From the NCBI GenBank assembly GCA_019918135.1, contig WBZZ01001682.1, forward strand, positions 63,501-127,500: DNA of 64,000 nucleotides. Reading direction: 5' to 3'. Under the pieces are notes generated by a model. It did no database searches and was not told the origin of the DNA. It saw only the letters and a list, made by a program, of their open reading frames with translations. The stretch's first letter is position 1; every line of letters starts with the position of its first letter. This DNA is from Paulinella micropora. Lineage: Eukaryota; Cercozoa; Imbricatea; Euglyphida; Paulinellidae. Positions 1 to 10,700 of this stretch are shown piece after piece. A program made the translations under genes and the position numbers.

Positions 1-77
1 AAGTAAACGACCTTCTGTTCACCCTTGTCACTCGTGACGCGCACGGCCAGCTCAAGTACGAATATATTCATAACTTA

Positions 78-845
78 ATGACTACTGAGCACACCGCAGA
101 CACCACCCGATATTGCTGGGCTTATCATTTTCGGAGTACCCAGGATGGGGGCAGCGGCGAGCTTTCGTCTTTGCCGGGGCCAGGCGTGCGGACTGGCGAT
201 GGCGGTGGTGATTTTACGAGCAAAGAGTTTATTTACTCGGAATCATGCAACCACGCGCTTTATGGTGTGGACGTGGAGGCGCACGTTCTATGTGCGAACC
301 ACGCCTGGAATCCCTGCGACGGAGCAAAGCGCAATCTGTCGAAGGTCTTTTCAAAAGACCAGATTGAGCAAGGGATAGGCTTTTCGCTTGTCGAGGATTG
401 CTTAGAATCTGCGTCTAATGCTGGCTTTGCAAACGTTCGCCTCTACGGGCACGAGAGGGACGTCATCCAAGAGTGGGTCACCCAGAATCCACTGTCTCCC
501 CGATTACTAACTAGCTGGCAGTTTCGGGAGCTTCGTTCTTTCAAATATTCCCTGCAAACAGCTGCAGGCAAGCAGTTTAGTGTTCCGGGCGTAGCGCACG
601 GCGCTTTATGCAGCGGCGGCCAAGATGCGGATCGTGTGGTACTTGACTTGAGGAGCGATAAGGAGGCGGGCCTCCGGTGTGAGTTTTGCACTCAGAGTAC
701 GATGGCGCCTAAGGCCGCGCATAAGCAAGGGGAGAAATGCCCAGTTCGGAGAGGCGGGGCGACTGGCATCAGCTCCGGCTTCGTCCTGGAACAGTCCGAG
801 GCTACTGCCAACATGGGGCGCGAGGAGAAGATTCGCTACTTCTAG
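78..845 (+). CDS. Hypothetical protein with a Cys/His cluster near its end
   Basis: The frame is open for 255 codons from an ATG at 78. I do not recognise the family. The N-terminal 60 residues are rich in Gly, Ser and Thr. The middle (about residues 60-170) looks globular, with evenly spaced Cys and His. Near residues 200-225 there is C-E-F-C followed by a His and a Cys, compatible with a small zinc-binding site. The last 30 residues look like low-complexity drift, so the original stop may have been lost. The next gene starts 69 nt downstream on the same strand. It is viral by position only. Confidence 0.4.
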   Translation: MTTEHTADTTRYCWAYHFRSTQDGGSGELSSLPGPGVRTGDGGGDFTSKEFIYSESCNHALYGVDVEAHVLCANHAWNPCDGAKRNLSKVFSKDQIEQGIGFSLVEDCLESASNAGFANVRLYGHERDVIQEWVTQNPLSPRLLTSWQFRELRSFKYSLQTAAGKQFSVPGVAHGALCSGGQDADRVVLDLRSDKEAGLRCEFCTQSTMAPKAAHKQGEKCPVRRGGATGISSGFVLEQSEATANMGREEKIRYF

Positions 846-913
846 GCTGGCCAGGCAGAAGAGCCAAAACAAAAAGCAAGGCAAGACGGGCCAGGGGGGG
901 CATTTTTCACGCA

Positions 914-1470
914 TGACAAAGGCTCAATGTATTGCTTTGCTGCAGAAGCTAGGTTTGCCCACGGAGGGCAAGGTGGCGGAACTGCGGGAGCGTCTGAACA
1001 GCGACGTCTCGCAAGGTTCCGACAAGCCCAAGGCTAAGGCGAAGCGCTCTAAGTCTGGCAAGCGGGGCAAGAGGAAGAGTGGGAAAGCTGAGGCTGCAAG
1101 CCCGCCAGCTGCTAAGAAACGCAAAAGCTCGTCGAAAGGTATACGTCTGGTGTGGCAGGGCTTACCGTTTGCTTACTTTTTGAAATTGTTCTTGCAATTA
1201 ATTTTTTTTTGTTTGGACAGTGCCAGGGACAGTGAGGAAGACCAGAGGCAAACGCGTTTACTATTCAGGGCAAACGAAGACGGAGAAGGTGATAGCGAGG
1301 ACGGGGAAGCTGTGGAGCCCTGGAGATGCAACACGTGCGGGTTTGAGAACCGAAAGCATTCGTATTTTGTTGAAGGATGTGAGTTGTGCGAGCGTGCTGC
1401 ATCTAGTGACAGCGACGAAGCAGACGAAGAGAGCGATGATGAAGACTTGTACCAGGATGATTCCGTTTAA
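914..1470 (+). CDS. SAP-motif protein with basic middle and RanBP2-like zinc finger
   Basis: From the ATG at 914, residues 1-32 form a SAP motif (helix-turn-helix pattern LLQKLGLPTEGKVAELRERL), a DNA-binding module of chromatin-associated proteins. It is followed by about 45 Lys/Arg/Ser-rich residues resembling a nuclear localisation signal. The C-terminal part is very acidic and carries W-x-C-x2-C-x3-N-x9-C-x2-C, close to a RanBP2-type zinc finger. Between them lies a hydrophobic, T-rich stretch (1139-1220) that begins GTATACG and ends TTTGGACAG. It looks like an 82-nt intron, but its removal would shift out of the zinc-finger frame, so either splicing uses other sites or an indel has occurred. 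The role is probably nuclear DNA or chromatin binding, by inference. Confidence 0.5.
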
Positions 1471-1540
1471 ATTCGTCTGCTTATGTCGCTGTTTGTTTGA
1501 CCAGCAAGGTGGCGGTCGAAGCAAGCGTACACGCTCTCCT

Positions 1541-1577
1541 CCCTTCCCCCCCCCCCCCCCCCGCGCCCCCCCCCCCC
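1541..1577. repeat. Poly-C tracts
   Basis: Two long cytosine runs are separated by GCG, just after the SAP gene. This is low-complexity sequence that could also be prone to assembly error. Confidence 0.8.
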
Positions 1578-1589
1578 AAACCGTGCTAA

Positions 1590-1838
1590 GTCGTAAGTAA
1601 GTACACGTCAAGACTATTAAATTAGAATAAGTATGTTGAATTTCAGCAGAAAGATTGGTAAAAAACGATCTAGCAAAAAAATTACAACTTAAAAGGTCAT
1701 TCTGGGGTTTAGCTGACATAGCTGAGATTTAGCGTACATACAAGGTGCCGACCTGCTAAGTACAGCAAGGAGTTTTGTAATTAAAAGTCTTTATTAATAT
1801 GTTTTCTTTACATCCAAACGTTTTAAAAGCAATAATTA
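1590..1838. other. Non-coding gap
   Basis: This is AT-leaning sequence of about 250 bp between two gene remnants. I see no convincing reading frame and only short A/T runs. Confidence 0.5.
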
Positions 1839-2629
1839 ATGGATTCAATGATATCTGATCAAGTTCGGAAAAAAAATGAAAGGTCGCAAAAAAGTACGAC
1901 CGGCGCCTTAATATTATTTACCATAACGTCAGCCGAAACGCCCGCAAGGTTACACACGTCTTTCGAGGTTTCGCGAGATTACAAGGCAGGTATTTGGGTT
2001 GAGGGGGATTCATCAGAAGCCGCTAGTCAGCCAGGCCTTATTACAGCTGGCGAGAGATATCTGCCACAAGTGGAGGGTGAATGGTACCGAAGATTACCCC
2101 GTCGAAGTTGATATATGTGTTGAAGAAGAGTCGGCTCGGCCCGCTCTCGCTGGACCGGGCGGCCTGCCTGGCCTACCTGCTCGGCGGCTCCAGGGACAGG
2201 CTGACGCGCGGGGCCGAGCCCACCCGCGAAGTGCTCCGAGAGGCGTTGTTCCATCGAGTGGACGGGGCATGGCCGGCGGTGAGGGCGCTGCTCAAGGTCC
2301 GTTATGGTTGGTCTCGCGTCTGTTTTATCAATTACTCTTCACTCCTCCTAGCACTGCTAGAGCTCATGGAACAGCCCGCACTCGCCGCGCACGTGCCGCC
2401 GCTCAAGCAGAGCGAAAGCAAGCACAGACAGACGGCGATTTGGGCAACCATCTGCCAGACACTGGGCTGGTCGTATCTGCCCGTGACAGGCAACCTGCTG
2501 ACCCCGCCCGACGGCAACACCAGGCCGAGAGAGAGCCATCTTCTCTGTTCGAAGCCGCTCCACAAAAAACGGAAGAAGGCGCGTCGCGTGACTGCTGTAC
2601 ATGCTGGATTTAAATCCTCTCAATTCTAA
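1839..2629 (+). pseudogene. Remnant of an unknown viral gene, frame switches
   Basis: Protein-like sequence appears in different frames. A helical segment (SQALLQLARDICHKW) is in the frame around 2030-2100. A longer segment from about 2110 to 2629 (Leu/Ala/Arg-rich, then TAIWATICQTLGWSYLPVTG) is in a second frame. I do not recognise the family. A possible intron at 2297-2351 was considered, but removing it creates a stop at once. The C-terminus is basic (HKKRKKARR). I treat it as one decayed gene, but two small genes are possible. Confidence 0.35.
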
Positions 2630-2666
2630 TCATTAAAAGAGTCTCTTCTGTCATAACTGTGAGAAA

Positions 2667-4795
2667 ATGATGGACACGCTACATGCCACGGAGCGGAAAG
2701 AGATCGCGAAGCCGGAAGTAACAGTGGCGCCGGGCCACGGCGAGCTCGCTGGATGGGGCAAGAAGGCGGGGGTGCCCCTGGCCCAAGGGCTGCCGCCCGT
2801 CATGTTTACCTCGGCGGTCTGGCGCAAGTACCGGTCGTTGTTTGTGGCGGGCCTCGAGAAGCTCGTGAAGCTCTCGCCAAAGCAGTACCAGGCGCTGCTG
2901 GGCAGGGTCCGCCTGTCCGCGCTCGGCATGGACGTATCGCGCTTCGAGCGCTCGGCCGAGCTGGACGCCGCGGTTGCCTTTTGGACGGAGCACTGGGGCG
3001 ACTACTTCGTTTTCCCCAAAAACAACAAGATGCGTGTGAGCGATTTTCTCCGGAAGGCCCACAGCGACTTGCAGGGTTCCTTTTCCACTTCGAACAAGGG
3101 GGGGCTGGCGGTTCAAGGTGAGCGACGACCTCCGCCGGCTGCCCGCCGGCAACGACTGGGAGGGCGGCGAGCTGACGTTCAGGCAGGCCTCTACAGCCCG
3201 CACGAGGGCTCGGTCGAAGGCTGCGACGGCAACACCAGGCCCTCCGTGACTGCCTGCTCGCGCACTGCAAGATGTTCTTGCGCTACCCTGACGACATTTT
3301 CAGCTACGCGAAAGTGCTCAACGACCTCGTGGATGCGAATTCCGAAATTGGCTGCTCGGTGGCGAGGACGCCAAGGGCAAACTGCAGACCCCGTTCGGGC
3401 TGGAAGTCGCACGCTTCGTGCTGCAGAACGGGCTGTTCAGCGACCCGAACATGAGCGCCAGGCACGGCAAAAAGAACCAAAAAAAACCGGACCGAAAAGA
3501 TGGAGCACCAGCACGCCATCCACGAAGAACCCTGGCTCGCGTGGCTGGACTCGCTGTGCCAGGCTCTGCTGGCGGAGAGCGCGGGCGTGCACCAGGCCCC
3601 CGACTCGCCCTTCCTGCCTACCGTCGACAGGCCCTTGTGGGGGCTGGAGGCTGTTTTCTTGATGGCCGCGCTTGGTATGCGAGGGATAGAAGTGGTCAAG
3701 TTCTTAGACTTGGGCGCGCTGGACGAAAAGCAGCAACAGGAAAGGGTCTTCTCCGGCATCGCGCTCAGCCGCCACGTCTCGCAGTTCGGCCAAGCGAAGA
3801 AGGGCTGGCTGACGTACGACCCGCCGCAAGACGACGGCGGCGAGTGGACGCTGACGGCCGTGCCGAAGCCCATCGGCCTGCTGACCGCCGACACGAATGG
3901 TATCCTGCAGATCTTCGGGCACATGCGCAAACTGATCGACATCCACCTGGAGTACCGCGCACAGAACTCGGGCGGCCAGAAGCTCAAGCAGGCCGACCGC
4001 CCACCGTCCGACTACACTTCGACCGCCGACCTGCCGCCGCAGCAGCAGCAACCACCCAAGAAGAAAAAGCAAAAGACGGCCGCCGTCTCTGCCTGGGCGA
4101 AGCGCGTCCTGGACCGGCCCGAGGCCACGAGCGCCATTGCCGCGCTAGGCAACGCGGAGGCCATGACTGTGCTGAACGGCGCCTGCCTGGAAAAATGCTT
4201 CGACTACCTCATGGAGCACTACTCTAAATTTACGGGCAAGAAGGACAAGCCCTTGCCCAACAAGCACATGCTGAGAGCGCTGTACGGTGAAGTGGCCTAC
4301 GCGCTGTACGGCGAAGGCTCCTTGGTCTCCAGACCGCTGTTCTTATCTCGAGTGCTCGCGCACGCGAATCAGGACCTAAACTCGCAGCTTTTCTACCAGC
4401 AGGTGTTTCTTGTGCGGCGCGAGACCCCGCTGCTCGACACCGTGACCGACGTGAACGTCAAGAAACTGATCCAGGACCTGATGCTGCAGTCGAGCAGGCT
4501 GGCGGCCCAGTACCGGGAGGCGCTGGGCGCCCTGCCGCGGCCCGCACCACCACCAGCACCGGCCGAGCAGCACGAGACCAAGCACGAGGCCCTCAAGCGC
4601 CGGGCCCTGGTCTTTTTCAACCTGCACAAGGCAGAGAACCTGGCCAAGCTCAAGGACCCTGCGTTCTGGCGCGAGCCGCACCAGCACACTTTCCCGGTCG
4701 GCCCGGCCACCCGTTACGCCTGCATAGTCCGCGATCTTCTAGAAAAATCGACACCATCGGAACAATTGAGCACAATGTTTGCCGAGCTGATTTAA
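2667..4795 (+). pseudogene. Large unknown viral protein, broken by several frameshifts
   Basis: Coding-like sequence runs for about 2.1 kb. The N-terminal part (2667 to about 3116) is open and includes a WTEHWGDYFVFPKNNKM segment. From about 3117 to 3500 the frame changes at least three times (pieces such as KMFLRYPDDIFSYAKVLNDLVDANSEIG and LEVARFVLQNGLFSDPN, the latter near 3400). The C-terminal 431 codons (3500-4795) are uninterrupted, with a Gln/Lys-rich linker near residue 190 of that part. The intact ancestor would have been about 700 residues. I do not recognise a catalytic motif. It could be a replication or virion protein. Position 3117 (GTGAG) resembles a splice donor, so part of the interruption might be an intron. 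Confidence 0.45.
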
Positions 4796-4880
4796 ATCGG
4801 ATGGTCCCAGCGCTTTTTCTAGAAAACCGTTTCTGTATGTGGCGTTCGTTACTTTTTACTTAGCGTAACCAGCTCAGAAC

Positions 4881-5485
4881 TTGTCTCGAAGCGAAGACAA
4901 GAAGTCCAAAGACATGACCACCGTCAGAACCACGCCCTGTGGAGAGATTTCACTGGTGGACGCCGTCCACCAGAAATATGGGTGGGACCGCAACCGCTGC
5001 GCCGCCCGGGTAAAACGGCACTTGCAGCTTCATCCGTACAAACTCAAAAACACGAACGCCACGTCTTCAAGCACCGCGGAGTGCGCAAGGACGGACATGG
5101 GTCGCGAAGCCGCAGGTAGCGGAAGAGATCGTCGAGTCAATAGTGCACGATTTTGGCCGCAAAACACTGTCAGCCCCTGGGGCACTCCTCCGGCCGCAAA
5201 ATCAGATCATTTTAGAAGTCATCCCCGCTCTCACGCGCAATTGCGAGTGCATCGTTGAAGCTGCGACAACCTTGGCTGAGCTGGGACCAGACACAGCAGA
5301 ACCCTCCTGCCGGCTGCGATTGAGGCACAGGCTACAGTTTCGGTCCTGGCCGAAATTGAGACATGGGGACCGTTGTTGTCGCCCCTGCCCGAATACCAGT
5401 TCAGCGGGAGCGAAGAAGAGCCACTTACAGATCAAGGACAGCATGACAAGTTCGTTGACTTGTCTGAAGGTTATGTACACAAGTT
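4881..5485 (+). pseudogene. Remnant of a small DNA-binding-like (BRO/KilA-like?) protein
   Basis: The first 60 residues from 4914 (MTTVRTTPCGEISLVDAV, then a helix and HPYKLK) resemble the start of small virus/transposon proteins whose N-terminal domain compares loosely with BRO/KilA-type DNA-binding domains. The following sequence continues in other frames (VAEEIVESIVHDFGRKTLS near 5115-5175), so the gene is frameshifted. The family assignment rests on pattern memory only and is weak. It lies tail-to-tail with the minus-strand zinc-finger gene remnant that follows. Confidence 0.3.
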
Positions 5486-5492
5486 TTTTCAA

Positions 5493-6780
5493 TCAGTCGT
5501 GTGTTGTATAATAAAGGCTAGCATTGAAACGAGGCAGAAAGAGCAGGCCGGTTTCGAACGCCCCGGTCCGCCACAAGAAACGTTGCCACTTATTGGGCTG
5601 GACTACCTCCCACCCACTGCGCCGGTAGGCCTCTAGAAAATGATACACCGGCACGTAGGCCAGCACAACTACCTGCTCGCGCCTGTTCCGCCTGGTAGGG
5701 TGAGAAGTCCGGCCCAGGACCCTGACGGCCTCTACGAGCGTCACCAGCTCGGACCGGTGCTTGGCACAAAAGTGCTCGGCACACAGGTTCTGCGAGTAAT
5801 CTGTGACAGACACTCGAAGCAGATCTTGTCTGCTTTCTTTTCGACTCGCGCCAGCAGCATGTTAATGTTTTTGATCTTGAACGTGAACGTGGCGTTCAGC
5901 AGGCGGCGCAGGCCCTCGAACTCTGTGTCCGCTTTAGTCACGACCTTGCGCCGCTTCCGTGGCCTGGGCGGACGAAGCAGTTCGTGTGGCTCCGGAGGTA
6001 GACCACCGAGCGCGCCAGTTCGCCCGGGCCGAGCCATGACAGGACTTCTGTTAGCAAGTCGCTGGGCAGACGTGCTAGCATTTAGCCTCTGGCTGTCCGG
6101 CCCGCCCGGGTGCAAACCCAGGCGTCGCGGCGGCGGCGGCGGCCTCGGCGGCAGGCCCAGCGCCGGCCGTTGGTCGACGCGCCTCACCACGCTGGGCGTG
6201 CGGTACGGGTGCCAGCGGCTGTTTGGGTCGTTGGCGTAGACGTAGCCGTACCTCGGCGGACGCGGCGGCGGCGCCTGTTGCTCGCGCCAGCGCGCTTCGG
6301 CGGCGGCCTCCGCGTCCTGGCCAAACGCCACCATCTCCTGCAGTTTTTGCTTGTCCTTCTGGGCCAGGCTCTTGCCCTTGCGCAGGCGGCTCTTGGCCGT
6401 GTCGGCGTAGTGCATCATTTTCTGCAGGGCCGCGTGATCTCCGCGCGACAGGTGCAGGTTCTTGGGCACCCAGCTCGGCGCGCGCCACGCGAGTTGGGCC
6501 AGGCGCAGTTCCTTTGTGAGCTCGTCCTTGCTCGGCTCATTGGGCTTGTCGGGGCCCTTGAGCATGACATCTCCGTCCGGGAGCTCGGCCGGCGCCAGCC
6601 CCGACATGTAATTATGGAGCTTGTCTACTCGTTCGCTGTAGACCACGCACGCTGCTTGGTGCCAGTCACTTCGGGGTCCGTGGCCTGGGCCAAGTGCCTG
6701 AAGAAGGACTTCTTGTCCATCATTTGCCCGTAGTTCTCCCAGAGCGCGTTCAGTGTCTTGTGGTTTTTGCTCAGGAACAT
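5493..6780 (-). pseudogene. Pro-rich protein with C-terminal Cys/His zinc-like region, frameshifted
   Basis: The likely start is the ATG at 6780 (MFLSKNHKTLNALWENYG). The frame breaks near 6645, continues for about 280 codons from there to about 5800, breaks again, and resumes in the frame ending at 5493. The middle contains a long Pro/Arg-rich linker (about 6080-6260). Just upstream of the second break is KADKICFECLS and just downstream NLCAEHFCAKH, which together give a C-x2-C ... C-x3-H-x-C-x3-H pattern like a zinc finger. About 425 residues before decay. The family is unknown. It is divergent from nothing obvious; the ATPase remnant follows upstream on the same strand. Confidence 0.45.
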
Positions 6781-6849
6781 GATCGTATAAGACGTCTGTT
6801 CACTAGCAGCGACAAAGAAAACAAAGCTTTTCTAGTTTAGCAAGAAAGG

Positions 6850-7713
6850 CGCTTTACCGCATTATCGGCGAAACGCTCTGACGGCCCGTAAGGTACTGTA
6901 CTGCCAACACAAATCACCGAAAGTTCTGGCGGTCGGTCAGGTACTGTACTGCCTACCACGAAGATTGAGATGTTGTAATGCCTGCATAGAAATCACCGAA
7001 AGAGTTAATATGACACAGCGTGTTGCAGTAAAATCACCTGTAGGTCCCAATAAAATTGCTCATCCAGCCGTCTAACAAGACAAAGCAGAAAAGAAATGAC
7101 ACAGCGTCACGCCCTATCCACGTACCTTGCGTATTTAGTATTCCGACGAGGTCGTCGAAGACGAGGAAGCTTGGTTCTAAATAGCCCTGTCGCTGGTATC
7201 GTTCTTTTAGATTTTGAACGTATTGCACGAGGACTTCTTTGTTGAAGCCCTCGTACACGCGCACGAACTGTTCCAAAGCCCAGTGCCATCGATACGAATG
7301 CTTGAATTTAGTTCGAACCTGAAACAGAAAGACTAGCTGCGTTTTGTACAGGAAAACGAAAGTTCTACCATGACGAGCCCGAACTGGAACGCCCCCTTCT
7401 TGCGGAGGCACATCGAATATAATAACCAGCGAAGAAAGTGGGTCTTTCCGAGTTCGCTCTTGCCCACCAGCACAAACAGCTGGCCGGCCGTCGGGTCCTT
7501 GGGGTAGAAGTACTCTACGTTGCGCGAGAGCTGTTCCGGGTCCTCCGCCAGCGGTTCTTCTTCCTTCTCATCCTACTTCTTCTTCTTCTTCTTTTCCTTC
7601 TGTTTCTGGATGTACTCGTCTATCTTTTCCTCGATCGGTTCTTCTTCCTCTGTGTCGTTTGGGGCTGGCAGGGCGCCCAGCGGGCCGGCATTGTCGTCCA
7701 TGGCCTTTTTCAT
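6850..7713 (-). pseudogene. A32/FtsK-like genome-packaging ATPase with three short introns, decayed
   Basis: The ATPase pumps viral DNA into the capsid. Reading from the ATG at 7713: an acidic/Lys-rich lead; an in-frame TAG at 7573-7575; the Walker A motif VGKSELGKTH; then an intron (7319-7368, 50 nt, GTAGAA...TTTCAG). Next come a helical stretch and the Walker B FLVFDDLVGIL, a second intron (7072-7125, 54 nt, GTACGT...TGTTAG) and a short exon (DGWMSNFIGTYR). A third intron (6982-7037, 56 nt, GTGATT...TATGCAG) leads into HYNISIFVV, the sensor-like motif of this family (R-H-Y-x-I-S). All three joins restore the expected motif order in frame. Downstream the remnant (QYST, LTDRPPE in different frames) contains a tandem duplication around GGTACTGTACTGCC, so the 3' end is damaged. 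Confidence 0.7.
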
Positions 7714-7728
7714 ATGTCGTTGAGCGGC

Positions 7729-7771
7729 AATTAAATTTTTTTTATTGTCGGCACTATTTTGTAAAAAAAGG
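7729..7771 (+). promoter_or_regulatory. AT-rich plus TTGTCGG promoter-like motif between divergent genes
   Basis: AATTAAATTTTTTTTATTG runs into TCGGC just ahead of the ATG at 7772. It matches the motif seen before at least seven other genes of this provirus (12.15, 13.6, 14.12, 14.67, 15.0, 17.78, 20.72, 21.06 kb). It sits in the 58-bp gap between the ATPase and the coiled-coil gene. Confidence 0.4.
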
Positions 7772-10700
7772 ATGCCTCCCCCTTCCTACACCACGGCGCC
7801 ATGGATGCACCGGGAGGACATGGAAAGCCTGTCGCGCAAGCTGACCAAAACAAGCAAGCCGTCATGGGTCGACAACCGGCCCGTTGTCCGCGGCAAACAA
7901 CCAGGGCCCACGGGCTACGCGGGCCAGAGCGACAAACAAAGGGCCCAGAAAACAGGCGATATCATGAAGTGGGTGAACCCCGAATTGCACCAGGCGCTGG
8001 GCATCCTGGCCGCCCTCCCCAATACCACGCCCCGCTTCGCCATCGTGCCCCGCCTCGCCGTCACCACCGCGCTCGCGTTCCGCCTCGGTGTCGCCACCGC
8101 CCTCGCGCTCACCTTCGCCCTCGCCGCCACCATCGCGCTCGCCTTCGCCCTCGCCGCCACCATCGCGCTCGCGTTCCGCTTCGCCGCCACCATCGCGCTC
8201 GCGTTCCGCTTCGCCGCCACCATCGCGCTCGCGTTCCGCTTCGCCGCCACACTCTCGCCGCGCCTCGCCGTCGGGCAGCGAGGACGAAGGTGATGGCAAC
8301 GAGGACGAAGGCGAGGGCGGTGGCGGTGAGATCAAGTGGGACGAAGGCGGTGACGGTGGCGAGGGCAACGAGGACGGAGACGACGCCCCCCCTCCCGCAC
8401 GCGCCGGCAGCCCGAAGCCAGGCGAACAACCACTCGACGGGCGGCCCGCGTCGCCCCAGCCAGAAGAGCAGTCGCGTGGCGCCCGACCACCGCCCGACCA
8501 GTCGAAGCTCATTAAATCTGCGATTGCAGATCAGCCAGCTGGAGAAGAGGTTCGACCGCAGTGACGCAACAGTGCGCACACAGGACGCAGCGATCAGCTT
8601 CTTGCAAGATGGATTGATTCTGCCAACGCGATGGTCGCTCGTGCACAAGAGGAGGCAGATAACGCCAGAAGACTCGTGGACACCATGAATGCTCGGTACA
8701 GGCAAACATTGGCTGCGGCAGAGGACGAGGTCGAGAGGCTGACAAAGCTCTTGACGGGCGCTGGCTTGGACGCCGAGAAACGCAAGAGAGCAGAGGCGCG
8801 CATCGCAGCCCTCCAGCAAGAGAAAGACGGCTGACAAGCGCGAATACAAGAGGCGGAGGAACGCGCCAAAACACTAGCCAGACAAGTCGAAGAAGACAAG
8901 GAGTTCGCCGAGAAGCAACAGGCCGCCTTCAATTGAAGGTACAGCGAAGAGAAGACGGCGCTAGAAGGCAAAGCAGAGGAGGCGGAACAAAAAGCAGAAC
9001 TCTACAGGCAGCAAGCGGCCGAGACAGCGCGCAATGCAGCGGAAGCAGCAGGTGTTTGAGAATAGCCAGAAGCTGCAAGAGATCAACGAGCGGGCCGCCG
9101 CGCTGGACCAGCAGCTGCTAGAAGCCAATAAAGCCTACCAGGGGCTGGAGTCGGACAAGGCGGGTGTAGAGGCCCTGCAAAAAAAGGCAGAGGCCCTGGC
9201 GGGCGAGTACCTGGACCAGATTACGCTCAAGGACACCGAGATCGAACAGCTACAGGCGCAGCTCAAGGAGAGCAAAACGACCGTCTGCAGACGGCAGAAG
9301 GCAACACCGAGGCGGAAAGGGCCAAGAACGCCGGGCTGGCACAAGAACTGCAAGAAGCCCATAAACACAACCAGAAGCTCCAGGCGCGGGCCAGAGAATA
9401 CAGGCGCAACCGCCAGCTGCTGCTAGAGGACCTGCGCCACAAGGCAGCGGAGATCAAGCAGTTGCAGACCGACTCCAAGCAGCAAGCGAGGCTCGCACGA
9501 GAGCAGGGGGCGCTGGCAGACGCGGCACTGGAGCAAGTGGCGTCGCTCGGCGCAGAGGCCCAGCGAGCTGAAAAAGCGAGCGAGGGGGGCCGTCACAGGC
9601 TGACAACAGAAAACAAACAGGCCGTACAAGCACTGGAAGAGGCGCTAGCGCGCGAGCGCCACCTGCAGCAAGACCTGGAGGCTGCTAACAAGGGAGGAGA
9701 AGCGCTGCAGCAGCACGTGGACAGCTTGACACGCGAAACCTCGCAGCAAGAGATCTCGTTGGCCGAGGCGAGCGAGACCTACAATAAGCTGGCCAGCCAA
9801 TTCAAGAAGCTCCGAGAACGACTAAAAATAAACACTGACACGATCGCAGAAGCGGACGAGACCGTGATGCAAATGGGCCACCAGAACGAGAAACAGAGCA
9901 AGGAAATCCTCAAACTCAGGAAAGAGCTCAAGGGCGCGAAAGACGCTCTGGCCAGTGCACGGGAGGGCAAGAAGGCAGAGAAAGCCGCGGCCAAAGTCAA
10001 TGAGGCGGAACGCCTGCTCAAAGAGCGCCAGGCAAGCGAGAGCAAGCTGCGCCAGCTTACCGAGCGGCTCCGAGAGTCCGAGGAACAGAAGGCAACCCTC
10101 GAGAAAAAACACACTGATTACAAGGAAAGGGCCAACGCGCTGCTCCAAAAGGACAGAAAGACTGCAGACAACGTCCAACAAAATCTCCTCGACCAGATCA
10201 GGCGGCACCAAGAACAAATCAAGAAATACAAGGAGCCCAAGGAAGTCTCGGGCGCTAGCGAGCTCGCGCAACGGGCCGAACAAGCACAGCACAAAGTCAC
10301 CGAGCTCAAGGAAGCGGCTGTAGAGGCTGTGGCGCCCACTCTGCCACCCGAAGAAAAGAAGAGGCTGGTGCACACGGCCAGCGCAGAGGAGTTCAGCGCG
10401 TTCGTCAAGAGGTCGGGTATGGTAGACTTCATGAAGAACACACTCGAGCGCGAGAAGGGCAGCTTCCCGCAGGGGAGCGGCCTGGACAAGGCCTGGGAGT
10501 GGGCGCAGAGCCAAGTCGTGCCCGTCTTCACTCAGCGGCCCGACGTGGGGCAGGCGGTGGGCGAAGGCCTCGTGACGCAGCCCAGCATCGTCAGCGGCTT
10601 CAAGGCCTTGTTCCAGGGCCTGTTTGCCAGAGGCTGGCTCCAGTCCCGGGGTCTCGCGGGCCGCTGGCGGGGCCGCCGTGAGTGTGCCCGCGCGAGTGGC

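Noticed and set aside
1139-1220. Intron in the SAP gene
   Set aside because: Good GT and AG sites and a T-rich interior, but splicing leaves the zinc-finger frame. Kept only as a possibility in the feature entry.
2297-2351. Intron GTCCGT...CCTAG
   Set aside because: Removing it produces a stop after two codons, whereas the unspliced frame stays open for 90 codons.
7034-7411. A 125-codon minus-strand protein as a gene of its own
   Set aside because: It reads through two probable introns of the packaging ATPase; the exons on either side complete the ATPase motifs.
9822-10514. 230-codon minus-strand frame
   Set aside because: Antisense of the coiled-coil gene; Leu-rich because the sense strand is Gln/Lys/Glu-rich.
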